Shown piece by piece: positions 27,241 through 35,759 of a stretch of 63,320 nt of DNA. The notes under the pieces are model-generated. The model was given only the letters and a program-made list of their open reading frames with translations, was not told the DNA's origin and did not search any database. The stretch spans positions 1-63,320 of the forward strand of contig JBBDWK010000107.1 of the NCBI GenBank assembly GCA_040902885.1, in the 5' to 3' direction. Origin of the DNA: JBBDWK01 sp040902885 (lineage in GTDB: Bacteria > Acidobacteriota > Terriglobia > Bryobacterales > Bryobacteraceae). Position 1 is the first letter of the stretch. The number at the start of each line of letters is the position of its first letter. The position numbers and the translations under genes are program-made.

Positions 27241-28920
27241 ATGAATTTCAGCCGCGCGTTCGTACCCGGTATTTCCCTAGCTTCACTCCTGTCTGTTGGC
27301 GTGTTCGTTGGACCGGCGCCTGTGTCCGCCCAGTCCAAAGACGGCCAGCGCGAAACCGTAGCCAAGCCGCTTACCGAGAAGCAGCGGCGCAAACGTGAAG
27401 AGAAGCTTCGCAAGGAGCTGGAGACGCCCTATCGCAAGTGGCTGAACGAAGACGTCTCCTATATCATCACGGACGAAGAGCGGGCGGCCTGGAAACGCTT
27501 CTCCACGGACGAGGAGCGCGAGATATTCATCGAGAACTTCTGGATGCGCCGCGACCCCACGCCGGACTCGCTCGAAAACGAGTTCAAGGAAGAACACTAC
27601 CGCCGCATCGCGTACTCCAACGAGCGTTACGCTTCCGGCATTCCGGGCTGGAAGGCGGACCGCGGCAGAATTTACATCACCTTCGGTCCCCCGGACGAGA
27701 TTGAGTCGCATCCCTCAGGTGGAACCTACGAGCGGCCTCCGGAAGAAGGCGGCGGAACTACTTCGACATTTCCTTTCGAGAAGTGGCGCTATCGCTGGAT
27801 CGAGGGCATCGGCACGGACATCATCATCGAGTTCGTGGACCCGACCATGACGGGCGAATACCGCATGACCATGGACCCCTCGGAGAAAGACGCGCTGCTG
27901 ATGGTTCCCAATGCCGGCCTCACGCTGATGGAGCAGATGGGTCTCTCCTCGAAAGTGGACCGCTTCAGCCGCACCGACGGCACGCGTCTCGGCCAGGCCT
28001 TCGGCGGCACGCCCATGCGCATGAACCAGTTCGAGCGTCTGCAGCAGTTTGCCAACCTGCAGAAGCCGCCGGTCGTAAAGTTCAAGGATCTGGAGGCGGT
28101 GGTCAATTCCAAGATCACCTTCAACCTGCTTCCCATCAAGGTGCGCGCGGATTACATCCCCATCACCAGCAACGCCATTCAGACCAACATCACGTTGCAG
28201 CTCGAGAACCGCGACCTTCAGTTCCAGGCAAAGGAAGGCGTGCAGAAGGCGGTGGTGAACGTCTATGGGCGCGTCACCTCCATGGCCCGGCGCGTGGTCA
28301 CGGTTTTCGAACAGCCGGTGACCATAGATTCACCCACCGAGATGCTGGGCGAGATCAGCAAACGCTCCTCGATCTATCAGCACTCGATGCACCTGCCGCC
28401 TGGCATGTACCGCCTGAATGTGGTGGTGAAGGATGTGATCGGCGGGAACATGAACAACTACGAGATGGCCTTGAACGTGCCGCGCCTGGATGAAGAGACG
28501 CTGGGTTCGAGCACGCTCATTCTCGCCGACCTGATCGAGAAGGTTCCCACGCGCAGCATCGGCACGGGCCAGTTTGTGGTCGGCAGCTCCAAGGTTCGCC
28601 CGCGTCTGTCGGAGTCGTTCAAGCGGGAGGAGAAGATGGGAATCTATCTTCAGCTTTACAACTTCGAGGCCGACGAAAAGTCCAACAAGCCGAGCGGGGT
28701 GATCGAGTACGAAGTGGTGAAGAACGGCACCAACGAGAAGATCTTCGAGTTCAGCGAAGAACTTTCCGCGATTGCGGGAGCCTCGGCGCAGCAGGTGACG
28801 GTCGAGAAATTGCTCCCACTGAAATCGCTGGAACCCGGAGAATACACCCTTCGGATGAAAGTGGTGGATAGAATCCGGAATGAGACGCTGACGCCTAGCG
28901 CCACGTTTACGATAACCTGA
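27241..28920 (+). CDS. GWxTD domain-containing protein
   Basis: Exported product of 559 aa starting at ATG 27241 with a signal peptide ending near GPAPVSAQS. The N-terminal region KWLNEDVSYIITDEERAAWK, then NFWMRRDPTPDS, RIYITFGPPDEIESHP and EKWRYRWIEG, is the GWxTD domain common in Bacteroidota and Acidobacteriota. The rest is beta-rich, ending in an Ig-like module (LEPGEYTLRMKVVDRI). It may be a periplasmic scaffold. It precedes the CarboxypepD_reg outer-membrane-type gene, possibly in one operon. Confidence 0.88.
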   Translation: MNFSRAFVPGISLASLLSVGVFVGPAPVSAQSKDGQRETVAKPLTEKQRRKREEKLRKELETPYRKWLNEDVSYIITDEERAAWKRFSTDEEREIFIENFWMRRDPTPDSLENEFKEEHYRRIAYSNERYASGIPGWKADRGRIYITFGPPDEIESHPSGGTYERPPEEGGGTTSTFPFEKWRYRWIEGIGTDIIIEFVDPTMTGEYRMTMDPSEKDALLMVPNAGLTLMEQMGLSSKVDRFSRTDGTRLGQAFGGTPMRMNQFERLQQFANLQKPPVVKFKDLEAVVNSKITFNLLPIKVRADYIPITSNAIQTNITLQLENRDLQFQAKEGVQKAVVNVYGRVTSMARRVVTVFEQPVTIDSPTEMLGEISKRSSIYQHSMHLPPGMYRLNVVVKDVIGGNMNNYEMALNVPRLDEETLGSSTLILADLIEKVPTRSIGTGQFVVGSSKVRPRLSESFKREEKMGIYLQLYNFEADEKSNKPSGVIEYEVVKNGTNEKIFEFSEELSAIAGASAQQVTVEKLLPLKSLEPGEYTLRMKVVDRIRNETLTPSATFTIT

Positions 28921-28945
28921 GCGCGGGCGCCTCCGGAGAGCAGTT

Positions 28946-30772
28946 TTGGCGATGACCATGAGCGCGACGGGTAAGAGAACATACGCAGTCCGAACGGCGG
29001 CTTGCGCATTGGCCGGCGTTCTGCTTCTGCCGCTCCCGGTAACGGCGGTCTCGCCCATATCGTTGAGCGGAGCCATCGGCGGTGCGGTGATGGATCAGGC
29101 CGGCATCCCGCAGATGGGCGCTACCGTGCTTCTCTACAGCGCGAAGGAAAAGCTGTTTGGCAGGGCGTTGACCGGCGACGACGGATTGTTTTCGTTTCCC
29201 AACCTGGCGCCTGGCGCCTACTCGATCCGGGTTTCCCTATCCAGCTTCCTACCCGCGATGCGCGAGGACATTCTCGTGAAGCCGGGCGGCCGCAGTATTC
29301 TCAATGTCAATCTTTCTTCGCTGCTCAGTTCGATCGACCTGGTGTATCCCGGCTCCGAAGAGCGCGCGGTTATGACCGAAGACTGGAAGTGGGTATTGCG
29401 GACATCCGCGGCGACGCGGCCCGTGCTGCGTTTTCAGCCCGGCTTCAGCCTGGAGGACCCACTCGCGGCGCAGCAGAGCGCGTCGGCGTTCTCGGACACG
29501 CGGGGACTGCTGCGAGTTTCGGCGGCCGACGGCGGCATGGCTTCCGGAGACCGTTCGGATCTTGGAACGGCTTTCGCCCTGGCGACCTCTTTGTACGGGC
29601 GCAACCATTTGGAGTTCAGCGGCAACTTCGGATATACCACCAGCTCCGGCCTTCCCACGGCGGGCTTCCGCACCACCTACACGCGCGACGCACAACTCGG
29701 GTCGTCTCCCGAGCTTTCGGTGATGATGCGGCAGCTCTACCTTCCCGGGCGCGTTGGCGCCGGGCTGGCTTCGCGCGGCATGGGCGACGCGGGATTGCCG
29801 GCCTTGCGGACGCTCTCGGTAAGTTACCAGGACGGTTCGGATCTGAGCGATGTCTTGCGTGTCGATTATGGATTCGCGCTCGATTCGGTAACCTTCTTAG
29901 ACCGGCTGAACTACTTCAGCCCCTACGGCCGCCTGACCTACCTGCTGGGCGACTCGAGCGCGCTGGAGTTCTCGTACGCTTCCGGATTGCCCCGTTCGGA
30001 ACTCTCACCCGTGGAGGCCATTGACGCGGACCTGCAGGAGGAAATCGGGGCGCTGTCTTACCTGCCGCGCGTGTCGCTGCGCGGCGGACGGGCGCGCGTG
30101 CAGCGGTCGGACAATCTCGAGATCGCGTACCGGGCGACGGCCGGTTCGCGATCTTACCGCTTTGGGGTTTCGAAGGAACGCGTGGCGCAGACGGCGCTCA
30201 CCTTATCGGCGCCGGACGGATTCGCATCGGATGGAGATATTCTGCCCGATCTATTCTCCAACGCGTCGGTCTTCAACGCCGGCGGGTATTCGGGCCTGGG
30301 CGCTACCGCCTCGATGACGCAGTCGCTCGGTTCCAGCCTCACGGCGACGATGACCTTGGGTTCCGAGATGGCTCTGACGCCTCCGGGCAGCGATGCCGTG
30401 GTGGGCAGTCCGGAGCAGCTCCGCTCCATGATCCGGGCCGGCCGCCGCCAGACTCTGACAGCGCGCGTTTCGGGCCGCGCTCCGTGGAGCGGCACCCAGT
30501 TTTCGACGGCCTATCAGTGGGGCAACCGGCATGCCGTTACCCCGGCGCTGACCTATTCCACGCAACGCAACCGCACCCACGCGGGGCTGAATCTGTATCT
30601 TCGCCAGCCGATTCCCTCCTTCCCGCTGCTGCCCATTCGGATGGAAGCCAACGCCGAGTTGCGCAATCTGCTGGCGGAGGGCTACATGTCGATAGCGACC
30701 GCCGACGGTGGCCGCCTGATCCTGATGCAGACTCCGCGCAGCCTTCGCGGCGGCGTCAGCTTCATCTTTTAG
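28946..30772 (+). CDS. carboxypeptidase-regulatory domain outer-membrane protein
   Basis: Product of about 608 aa. A signal peptide (TAACALAGVLLLPLPVTAV) precedes a CarboxypepD_reg domain (GGAVMDQAGIPQMGATVLL; SFPNLAPGAYSIRVS). The following ~450 residues alternate in beta-barrel fashion and end in SFIF, an aromatic C-terminus as in outer-membrane proteins. No TonB plug is evident, unlike the 10.6-kb receptor. The start is uncertain: TTG 28946 has GGAGAG at good spacing, while ATGs follow at 28952 and 28958. Likely acts with the GWxTD protein. Confidence 0.7.
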   Translation: MAMTMSATGKRTYAVRTAACALAGVLLLPLPVTAVSPISLSGAIGGAVMDQAGIPQMGATVLLYSAKEKLFGRALTGDDGLFSFPNLAPGAYSIRVSLSSFLPAMREDILVKPGGRSILNVNLSSLLSSIDLVYPGSEERAVMTEDWKWVLRTSAATRPVLRFQPGFSLEDPLAAQQSASAFSDTRGLLRVSAADGGMASGDRSDLGTAFALATSLYGRNHLEFSGNFGYTTSSGLPTAGFRTTYTRDAQLGSSPELSVMMRQLYLPGRVGAGLASRGMGDAGLPALRTLSVSYQDGSDLSDVLRVDYGFALDSVTFLDRLNYFSPYGRLTYLLGDSSALEFSYASGLPRSELSPVEAIDADLQEEIGALSYLPRVSLRGGRARVQRSDNLEIAYRATAGSRSYRFGVSKERVAQTALTLSAPDGFASDGDILPDLFSNASVFNAGGYSGLGATASMTQSLGSSLTATMTLGSEMALTPPGSDAVVGSPEQLRSMIRAGRRQTLTARVSGRAPWSGTQFSTAYQWGNRHAVTPALTYSTQRNRTHAGLNLYLRQPIPSFPLLPIRMEANAELRNLLAEGYMSIATADGGRLILMQTPRSLRGGVSFIF

Positions 30773-30834
30773 TTCCCCATCGCGTCGGCCTCTGCGGCTA
30801 ATCTTTTACAGCCTTGTTGCCGATAAAAGGGCAT

Positions 30835-31212
30835 ATGCCCGACAGGCGAGTCGAATCCCGAATGTTGTGCGCGGAACTCGTGGAAGTGCAGTGGAGAGAG
30901 CAGTTTGGACCGGCACGAACGGCTACTGCCATCCTTGAGGACATCTCACCGTTCGGCGGGTGCCTGCAATTTGAGGTTCCGGTGCCGCTCGGCGTGGAAG
31001 TCCGCGTAGCTCACGGCGACGCGGAACTGCGCGGTTTGGTGCGCTATTGCACATTCCGTGAGATTGGCTACTTCGTGGGCATCGAGTTCCGGGAAGACAG
31101 CCAGTGGAGCCGGCGAAATTTCGAGCCTCAACACCTGCTGGATTTGCGCCGTCTGGTGGAGAGCGCCATTCAGCGGGCTACCGAACGGCGCGAGAGCGAC
31201 CGGCTTCAGTAA
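30835..31212 (+). CDS. PilZ domain protein
   Basis: Product of 125 aa. Both c-di-GMP contact motifs are visible: RxxxR (RVESR, residues 4-8) and DxSxxG (DISPFGG, near residue 43). They are followed by a beta-barrel (LRGLVRYCTF and YFVGIEFRED). Probably a c-di-GMP receptor that acts alone or on a partner. The ATG at 30835 is preferred to the TTG at 30814. Its end overlaps the convergent E1-beta gene by 7 bp. Confidence 0.8.
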   Translation: MPDRRVESRMLCAELVEVQWREQFGPARTATAILEDISPFGGCLQFEVPVPLGVEVRVAHGDAELRGLVRYCTFREIGYFVGIEFREDSQWSRRNFEPQHLLDLRRLVESAIQRATERRESDRLQ

Positions 31213-32177
31213 CCGGCGAGCCGCCGGGCCTTCTCCAGAATCTTGGAGGCATCCGGCAGGAAGGCGTCTTCGAGGGGCGGGCTATAAGGGACCGGAGTAT
31301 CGGGCGCGGCCAGACGCAAAATCGGCGCGTCCAGGTACTCAAAGGCATGTTCGGCGATGCGCGCCGCAATCTCCCCCGCCAGGCCGCCCGTCAACGTGTC
31401 CTCGTGCACCAGTAGGACCCTGGACGTCTTCTTGACGCTCTCGAGCACCGTCTCCTCGTCGAGAGGAAGCAGAGTGCGCAGATCGACGATCTCCGCCGAG
31501 ATCCCTTCGTGCTCCAGCGTGCCGGCCGCTTCCATGGCCGCGTGAACCATGGCGCCATAGGTCACGATGGTGAGATCGGTTCCCTGGCGAACGATGGAAG
31601 CCTTCCCGAGCGGCACCGTATACTCGCCTTCCGGAAGGTCGTCTTTGATGCGCCGGTATAGCGCCTTGTGCTCGAAGAACAGCACCGGGTCGTTATCGCG
31701 GATCGCGGACTTGATGAGGCCTTTGGCGTCGTAGGCGGTGGCGGGCGCGACCACCTTGAGGCCCGGCGTGTGAACGAAGGCCATCTCCGGATTCTGCGAG
31801 TGAAACGGGCCGCCGCGGATGCCGCCGCCGGAAGGAGCGCGGATGACCAGCGGCACGCCCGCGCCCCAGCGGTAACGGCACTTGGCGGCGAAGTTCACGA
31901 TCTGATCGTAGGCGCAAGACATGAAATCGGAGAATTGCATCTCGGCGACCGGCCGCAGTCCGAGAAAGCCGGCCCCGATGGCCGCGCCCACGATGGCCGA
32001 TTCCGAGATGGGCGTGTCCACCACGCGCCGCTCCCCGAAGCGTTCGAGCAGTCCCGCCGTCACCTTGAACGCGCCGCCATACACGCCGATGTCCTCGCCC
32101 AGCAGGAAGACGTTGGGGTCGCGTTCCATCTCTTCCCAGATGCCCTGGCGGATGGCTTCGACGTAGGTCGCAACCAT
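31206..32177 (-). CDS. pdhB: 2-oxoacid dehydrogenase E1 component, beta subunit
   Basis: Beta half of a heterotetrameric E1 of pyruvate or branched-chain oxoacid dehydrogenase, 323 aa. Transketolase-type pyrimidine-binding domain (VFLLGEDIGVYGGAFKVT; TPISESAIVGAAIGAGFLGLRP; GGGIRGGPFHSQNPE) and the C-terminal transketolase domain (LTIVTYGAMVHAA; EIVDLRTLLPLDEETV; HEDTLTGGLAGEIAARI) are complete. It follows the alpha gene by 3 bp. The choice of pyruvate as substrate is by analogy. Confidence 0.9.
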   Translation of the reverse strand: MVATYVEAIRQGIWEEMERDPNVFLLGEDIGVYGGAFKVTAGLLERFGERRVVDTPISESAIVGAAIGAGFLGLRPVAEMQFSDFMSCAYDQIVNFAAKCRYRWGAGVPLVIRAPSGGGIRGGPFHSQNPEMAFVHTPGLKVVAPATAYDAKGLIKSAIRDNDPVLFFEHKALYRRIKDDLPEGEYTVPLGKASIVRQGTDLTIVTYGAMVHAAMEAAGTLEHEGISAEIVDLRTLLPLDEETVLESVKKTSRVLLVHEDTLTGGLAGEIAARIAEHAFEYLDAPILRLAAPDTPVPYSPPLEDAFLPDASKILEKARRLAGY

Positions 32178-32180
32178 GCT

Positions 32181-33182
32181 TCAGCCTTCGTAGACGCCGT
32201 CGAGCAGTTCGGATGGGTCGGGATAGGGACTCTTCTCCGCCCATTCGACGGCCCGGTCTATCTCGCGGAGCATGTCCGCGCGCATCTCCTCTACTTCATC
32301 CGGGCGCATCCACTCGCGCTCCACGATGCGGCGCTCCAGACGCGGGATGGGATCTTTCTTGCCCCACTCCTCCCAAAGATGGGAGGGGACATAAGTGGCG
32401 CCGTCATGGGCGGAATGACCGGTCATGCGAAAGGTTTTGCATTCGATGAGGTAGGGACCGTTTCCGGCGCGGGCGTGGGCAACGGCCCGCTGCGTGGCAT
32501 CGTAGACCGCGAAGACGTCGTTGCCATCCACGATCTCCGAGGGAATTCCATAAGCCGCGCCGCGGTCGGCCACGTTGGCGCAAGCCATCTGCTTATCGAG
32601 GGGAGTCGAGTATGCGTACTGGTTGTTGTTGCAGATGAGCACCAGCGGCAGCTTCTGCACGGAAGCGAAATTGACGCCCTCGTGCCAGTCGCCGCGGCTG
32701 GTGGCGCCGTCGCCGAAGAAGCAGAAGGAGACGTTTTTGGAGCTTTTATATTTGAGCGCGAAGGCGGCCCCGGCGGCGACGGGGACCGAAGCCGCCATGG
32801 CGCTGATGATGGCGACGATATTCAGCTTCAGGTCGCCCATGTGCATATTGCCGTCCCGGCCGCGCGTCAAGCCGCCCTGGCGGCCCATATACTGGGCGAA
32901 GACCTGGCGCGGGTGTACGCCGCGAATGAAGAACAGAGCCAGATCGCGGTGAGAGGGAAACAGGACGTCCCCGGCCTCGGCGACCAGGCCGGCCCCCACG
33001 GGAATGGCTTCCTGGCCCCGCCCGACGTAGACTCCGCCGGCGATTTTGCCCTGGCGGTAGAGCTTGCGTTCGATGCGGTCCTCGACCTCGCGCATCAAAG
33101 TCATGTAATACAGGAACTTGCGGGGGAGTCCGGCCTCCTTGTGCAGGCCTTCCGTAGGAAGAATCGCTTGTGCAACCGCCAT
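32181..33182 (-). CDS. pdhA: 2-oxoacid dehydrogenase E1 component, alpha subunit
   Basis: Thiamine diphosphate-binding alpha subunit, 333 aa. The TPP motif is intact: GDGATSRGDWHEG followed by the NNN in LICNNNQYA. SRGRDGNMHMGD and ECKTFRMTGHSAHD are typical, the last around the phosphorylation-loop region of E1-alpha. The ATG at 33182 (MAVAQAILPT) has AAGGTGA upstream. It is upstream of and cotranscribed with the beta gene. No E2 or E3 gene is in the window. Confidence 0.92.
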   Translation of the reverse strand: MAVAQAILPTEGLHKEAGLPRKFLYYMTLMREVEDRIERKLYRQGKIAGGVYVGRGQEAIPVGAGLVAEAGDVLFPSHRDLALFFIRGVHPRQVFAQYMGRQGGLTRGRDGNMHMGDLKLNIVAIISAMAASVPVAAGAAFALKYKSSKNVSFCFFGDGATSRGDWHEGVNFASVQKLPLVLICNNNQYAYSTPLDKQMACANVADRGAAYGIPSEIVDGNDVFAVYDATQRAVAHARAGNGPYLIECKTFRMTGHSAHDGATYVPSHLWEEWGKKDPIPRLERRIVEREWMRPDEVEEMRADMLREIDRAVEWAEKSPYPDPSELLDGVYEG

Positions 33183-33221
33183 GGCCCTCACCTTGGATGG
33201 AAATCCAAAGCGAGTAGTATA

Positions 33222-33575
33222 TCAGGTGGGCGTACCGGGAAAGCGGACGACGGAGATTTTCTCGCCGGCAATCCCTTCGGACAATAATCCCGCTTTCGCC
33301 CCGGCAAGGGGCATGGACGGCCGTGCTGGTCTTCGCGGGTGGGGGATCATGTCGAGGATGACATAAGTGTCGCCCTCGATAGTGAAATAAAAACGCCAAT
33401 CGCGGTTGACGCGGGCCTGCCAGCGGTCCCGCGCTTCGTCATACTTCTTGGCGTGCAGTGAAGGATGGTGAAGATTCTGAACTAAAAAACCGGCTTGCTT
33501 GAGGAAGGCCTTTTGTATCTGAGATGGAGCCTCGGCAAACGCCCTGATGGCAATGGGATTGTAGCGAATTTTCAT
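33222..33575 (-). CDS. RelE/ParE-type toxin-like protein
   Basis: Product of 117 aa. The first ~80 residues have the RelE/ParE fold pattern: HPSLHAKKYDEARDRWQARV, NRDWRFYFTIEGD and YVILDMIPHP. Normally these toxins end near IPHP. Here a ~38-residue Pro/Gly-rich tail follows, perhaps from a lost stop codon. Translationally coupled to the AbrB-type antitoxin by a 4-bp ATGA overlap. Acts presumably on ribosome-bound mRNA or gyrase, by family analogy only. Confidence 0.75.
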   Translation of the reverse strand: MKIRYNPIAIRAFAEAPSQIQKAFLKQAGFLVQNLHHPSLHAKKYDEARDRWQARVNRDWRFYFTIEGDTYVILDMIPHPRRPARPSMPLAGAKAGLLSEGIAGEKISVVRFPGTPT

Positions 33576-33916
33576 CGACGGCCGGAGCGTTTAGTCTTGG
33601 TCTTCAGTTTTTTGGCATCCGCTTTTAGGGACGCGGCAAAGCCGGCGATCGTCTCGAAAGCGGGGGAGAGATGGCCTTTCTTAACCTCCGCCGTGGCTTT
33701 GGCCAAGCGGGCATCGACGATACGGCGCTGGGCTGGCGTGTACTCGTCGTCGGCGGTTGGGAATTTGGATCGGTCAATCGCCAACTTGGGCGTAATGACG
33801 ATCCGTCCGGCGGCAGCCGTGACTTCCACCAGGTCGCCATCAGCCAAGCCGACTTGTGAACGGATGCTGCGGGGGATGGTCATCTGACCTTTGTGTTGCA
33901 TTTTTACGATAGACAT
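33572..33916 (-). CDS. AbrB/MazE-type antitoxin
   Basis: Product of 114 aa. The N-terminal swapped-hairpin domain (MQHKGQMTIPRSIRSQVGLADGD, then LVEVTAAAGRIVITPK) binds DNA. The charged C-terminal part, ending in KKLKTKTKRSGRR, would wrap the toxin. It is the upstream gene of the pair. No Shine-Dalgarno is seen at ATG 33916, so it may be translated from a short leader. Probably autoregulated. Confidence 0.82.
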   Translation of the reverse strand: MSIVKMQHKGQMTIPRSIRSQVGLADGDLVEVTAAAGRIVITPKLAIDRSKFPTADDEYTPAQRRIVDARLAKATAEVKKGHLSPAFETIAGFAASLKADAKKLKTKTKRSGRR

Positions 33917-33940
33917 AAGGGTACTGGACTAAATTCCGGA

Positions 33941-33957
33941 AGCCGGATTTTCCGGCT
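33941..33957 (-). terminator. possible terminator of the flg operon
   Basis: AGCCGGA and TCCGGCT form a 7-bp stem around TTT, about 78 bp past the flgM stop. It has no long T-run, so it may be a weak terminator or part of the antitoxin promoter. Confidence 0.35.
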
Positions 33958-34034
33958 CCTGAGGGCATCATAGCAGACGGACGCGGCAGTTCTTCGCGGT
34001 CTTGGGAGCGATTCCGCTTTCAGTGCAGCGAAAC

Positions 34035-34295
34035 CTATTCGAACATTTCCTGGATCAGAACATCCGAAATCTGGCTGGCGGGCGGCTGGTAGGCCCCGGA
34101 CTGCACGGTATCGTGGAGTGCCTGAAGGCGCTGCGGATCGGTGGGAGAGAGCAGGGCTTGCGAGAGACTCGAAAGTTGCACGCGGTCGTCGTGCTTCGCC
34201 GGGCTACTCTCCGAAGATACGTTTTCCTTGTCCGGGCCCCGCTCGATTTCGCGCGACCGCTTCAAGACCGGAGATGAGGAGTTATCGATCCGCAT
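34035..34295 (-). CDS. flgM: anti-sigma-28 factor FlgM
   Basis: Product of 86 aa that holds FliA inactive until it is exported through the finished hook-basal body. The conserved C-terminal half is clear: DDRVQLSSLSQALLS, then LQALHDTVQSGAYQ and ISDVLIQEMFE. The N-terminus is disordered and charged. The ATG at 34295 (MRIDNSSS) is the typical start; the frame opens further upstream at 34358. It overlaps the rod-binding gene by 14 bp and ends the minus operon, with fliA in the opposite operon. Confidence 0.88.
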   Translation of the reverse strand: MRIDNSSSPVLKRSREIERGPDKENVSSESSPAKHDDRVQLSSLSQALLSPTDPQRLQALHDTVQSGAYQPPASQISDVLIQEMFE

Positions 34296-34644
34296 GGCTT
34301 TCTGCCACTCTAAGAAGCTTATCGGATACGACAGAGGGAGTATGAGCGATTTCTTCAAGATTCTTAGTCGCCGCGCTCATCTGCCGGACGATCAGGCGAG
34401 ACAGGCCCAGGCCTCCTTGTGAGGCCAGAATGTTCCCCAGTTGCTCCTCCGCCATCCCTATCAAAGGCGCCCCTTCCTGCCCCTCCTCCTCGTCGATGCC
34501 CCATCCGCCGCCTTCGCGCGCGGACTTCAGCATCTGCGAGATGAGCAGAGACTCGAACTGCTCGGCGGCCTCCTGAATGCGCTCCGGAGAGCTGGATTTC
34601 CCCGCGGCCGCGGGGGCGATGGCCGAAATCGGCGAGACCGGCAT
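34282..34644 (-). CDS. flgJ: rod-binding protein, FlgJ N-terminal type
   Basis: Product of 120 aa equal to the N-terminal rod-cap half of FlgJ (EAAEQFESLLISQMLKSARE; MAEEQLGNILASQGGLGLSRLI). The C-terminal glucosaminidase domain of the enterobacterial protein is absent, as in many phyla, so peptidoglycan must be opened by another enzyme. The start overlaps the flgI stop by one base (TGATG). Confidence 0.87.
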   Translation of the reverse strand: MPVSPISAIAPAAAGKSSSPERIQEAAEQFESLLISQMLKSAREGGGWGIDEEEGQEGAPLIGMAEEQLGNILASQGGLGLSRLIVRQMSAATKNLEEIAHTPSVVSDKLLRVAESHADR

Positions 34645-35753
34645 CAGATGACCTCCACTTCGGCATCGAGCGCACCGGCCGCGCGCAAGCTCTGGAGTAT
34701 TGCTATGACGTCGCGAGGGGTAGACCCGATGGCAGCCAGCGCCTTGATCAAGTCTTCCACGGTGGCGCCTTCCTTCAGTAACACGTTACGGGCAGTTTCC
34801 TGGCTGGCCGCCACGCCTATCTGCGGCACTACCGCGGTCTCCCCTGCGGAAAGGGCCGGGGGCTGCGAGACGGCGAATACGGTCTGGATTTCCACGCTGA
34901 GGTTGCCGTGCAGAATGGCCACGGGCGCGATGCGGACCTCCTTGCCCATGACGATGGTTCCCGTGCGCTCGTTAATCACGACTTTCGCCGCACGGTCGGT
35001 CTGGATGGAGAGGGCCTCGAGCGCGGCCATGAATTCAACCGGCTGAGATTGGTAGGCCGGGGGCACGGTCACAGCGACCAGACCCGAGCTTTGGGCCGAG
35101 GCGATGGCGGCTCCGGCATCCCGAAAACGGGTGTTGATGGCTTCGGCGATACGCGCGGCGGCCGTGAAATCGGCGCGGCGGAGCTGCAGGCGCACTTCCG
35201 GTCCGGCGAGGACCGAAGGCGCCGCCCGTTCCACCAGCCCTCCGTTCACAACGCGCCCGACGGTAGGATGGTTAACGGTTTGAGTATTGCCGCCGCGCCC
35301 CGCCCGGAAGCCTCCCGTCACGACGGGGCCCTGGCCCACGGAGTAGACCTGGCCGTCGGCGCCCATCAGAGGAGTGAGGAGCAGTTGCCCGCCTTGCAGG
35401 TTGGAGGCGTCTCCCAGAGACGACGCGGTCAGATCGATGCGCGTCCCGGGCTGCGCGAATGGGGGCAGCGTTGCGGTGACCATCACCGCCGCGACATTGT
35501 TGACCTGGATCGCGCGAGGAGGCACCGAGACGCCCATGCGGTTGAGCATGTTCGCCAGACTTTGCGCCGAGAAGACGGTCTGGCGGCGGTCGCCCGTTCC
35601 GGAGAGGCCGACCACCAGGCCGTAGCCAATCAACTGGTTCTCGCGCACACCCTCGACGGTCACCAGATCTTTAACGCGCGCCATCGAGATGGACGGCGGC
35701 GCTTCGGCGGCGAGCAGAGATGAAGCGATCAGTACGATTCCAATGCGGCGCAT
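34644..35753 (-). CDS. flgI: flagellar P-ring protein FlgI
   Basis: Product of 369 aa, exported by a short signal peptide (RRIGIVLIASSLLAAEA). The typical beginning RVKDLVTVEGVRENQLIGYGLVVGLSGTGD and the end VEDLIKALAAIGSTPRDVIAILQSLRAAGALDAE match FlgI. It forms the peptidoglycan-level ring of the basal body. It sits 6 bp after flgH in the flgF-flgG-flgA-flgH-flgI-flgJ-flgM operon. Confidence 0.96.
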   Translation of the reverse strand: MRRIGIVLIASSLLAAEAPPSISMARVKDLVTVEGVRENQLIGYGLVVGLSGTGDRRQTVFSAQSLANMLNRMGVSVPPRAIQVNNVAAVMVTATLPPFAQPGTRIDLTASSLGDASNLQGGQLLLTPLMGADGQVYSVGQGPVVTGGFRAGRGGNTQTVNHPTVGRVVNGGLVERAAPSVLAGPEVRLQLRRADFTAAARIAEAINTRFRDAGAAIASAQSSGLVAVTVPPAYQSQPVEFMAALEALSIQTDRAAKVVINERTGTIVMGKEVRIAPVAILHGNLSVEIQTVFAVSQPPALSAGETAVVPQIGVAASQETARNVLLKEGATVEDLIKALAAIGSTPRDVIAILQSLRAAGALDAEVEVI

Positions 35754-35759
35754 GAGTTT

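Noticed and set aside
31668..33287. 539-aa plus-strand frame opposite pdhA/pdhB
   Set aside because: Antisense of two well-conserved enzyme genes.
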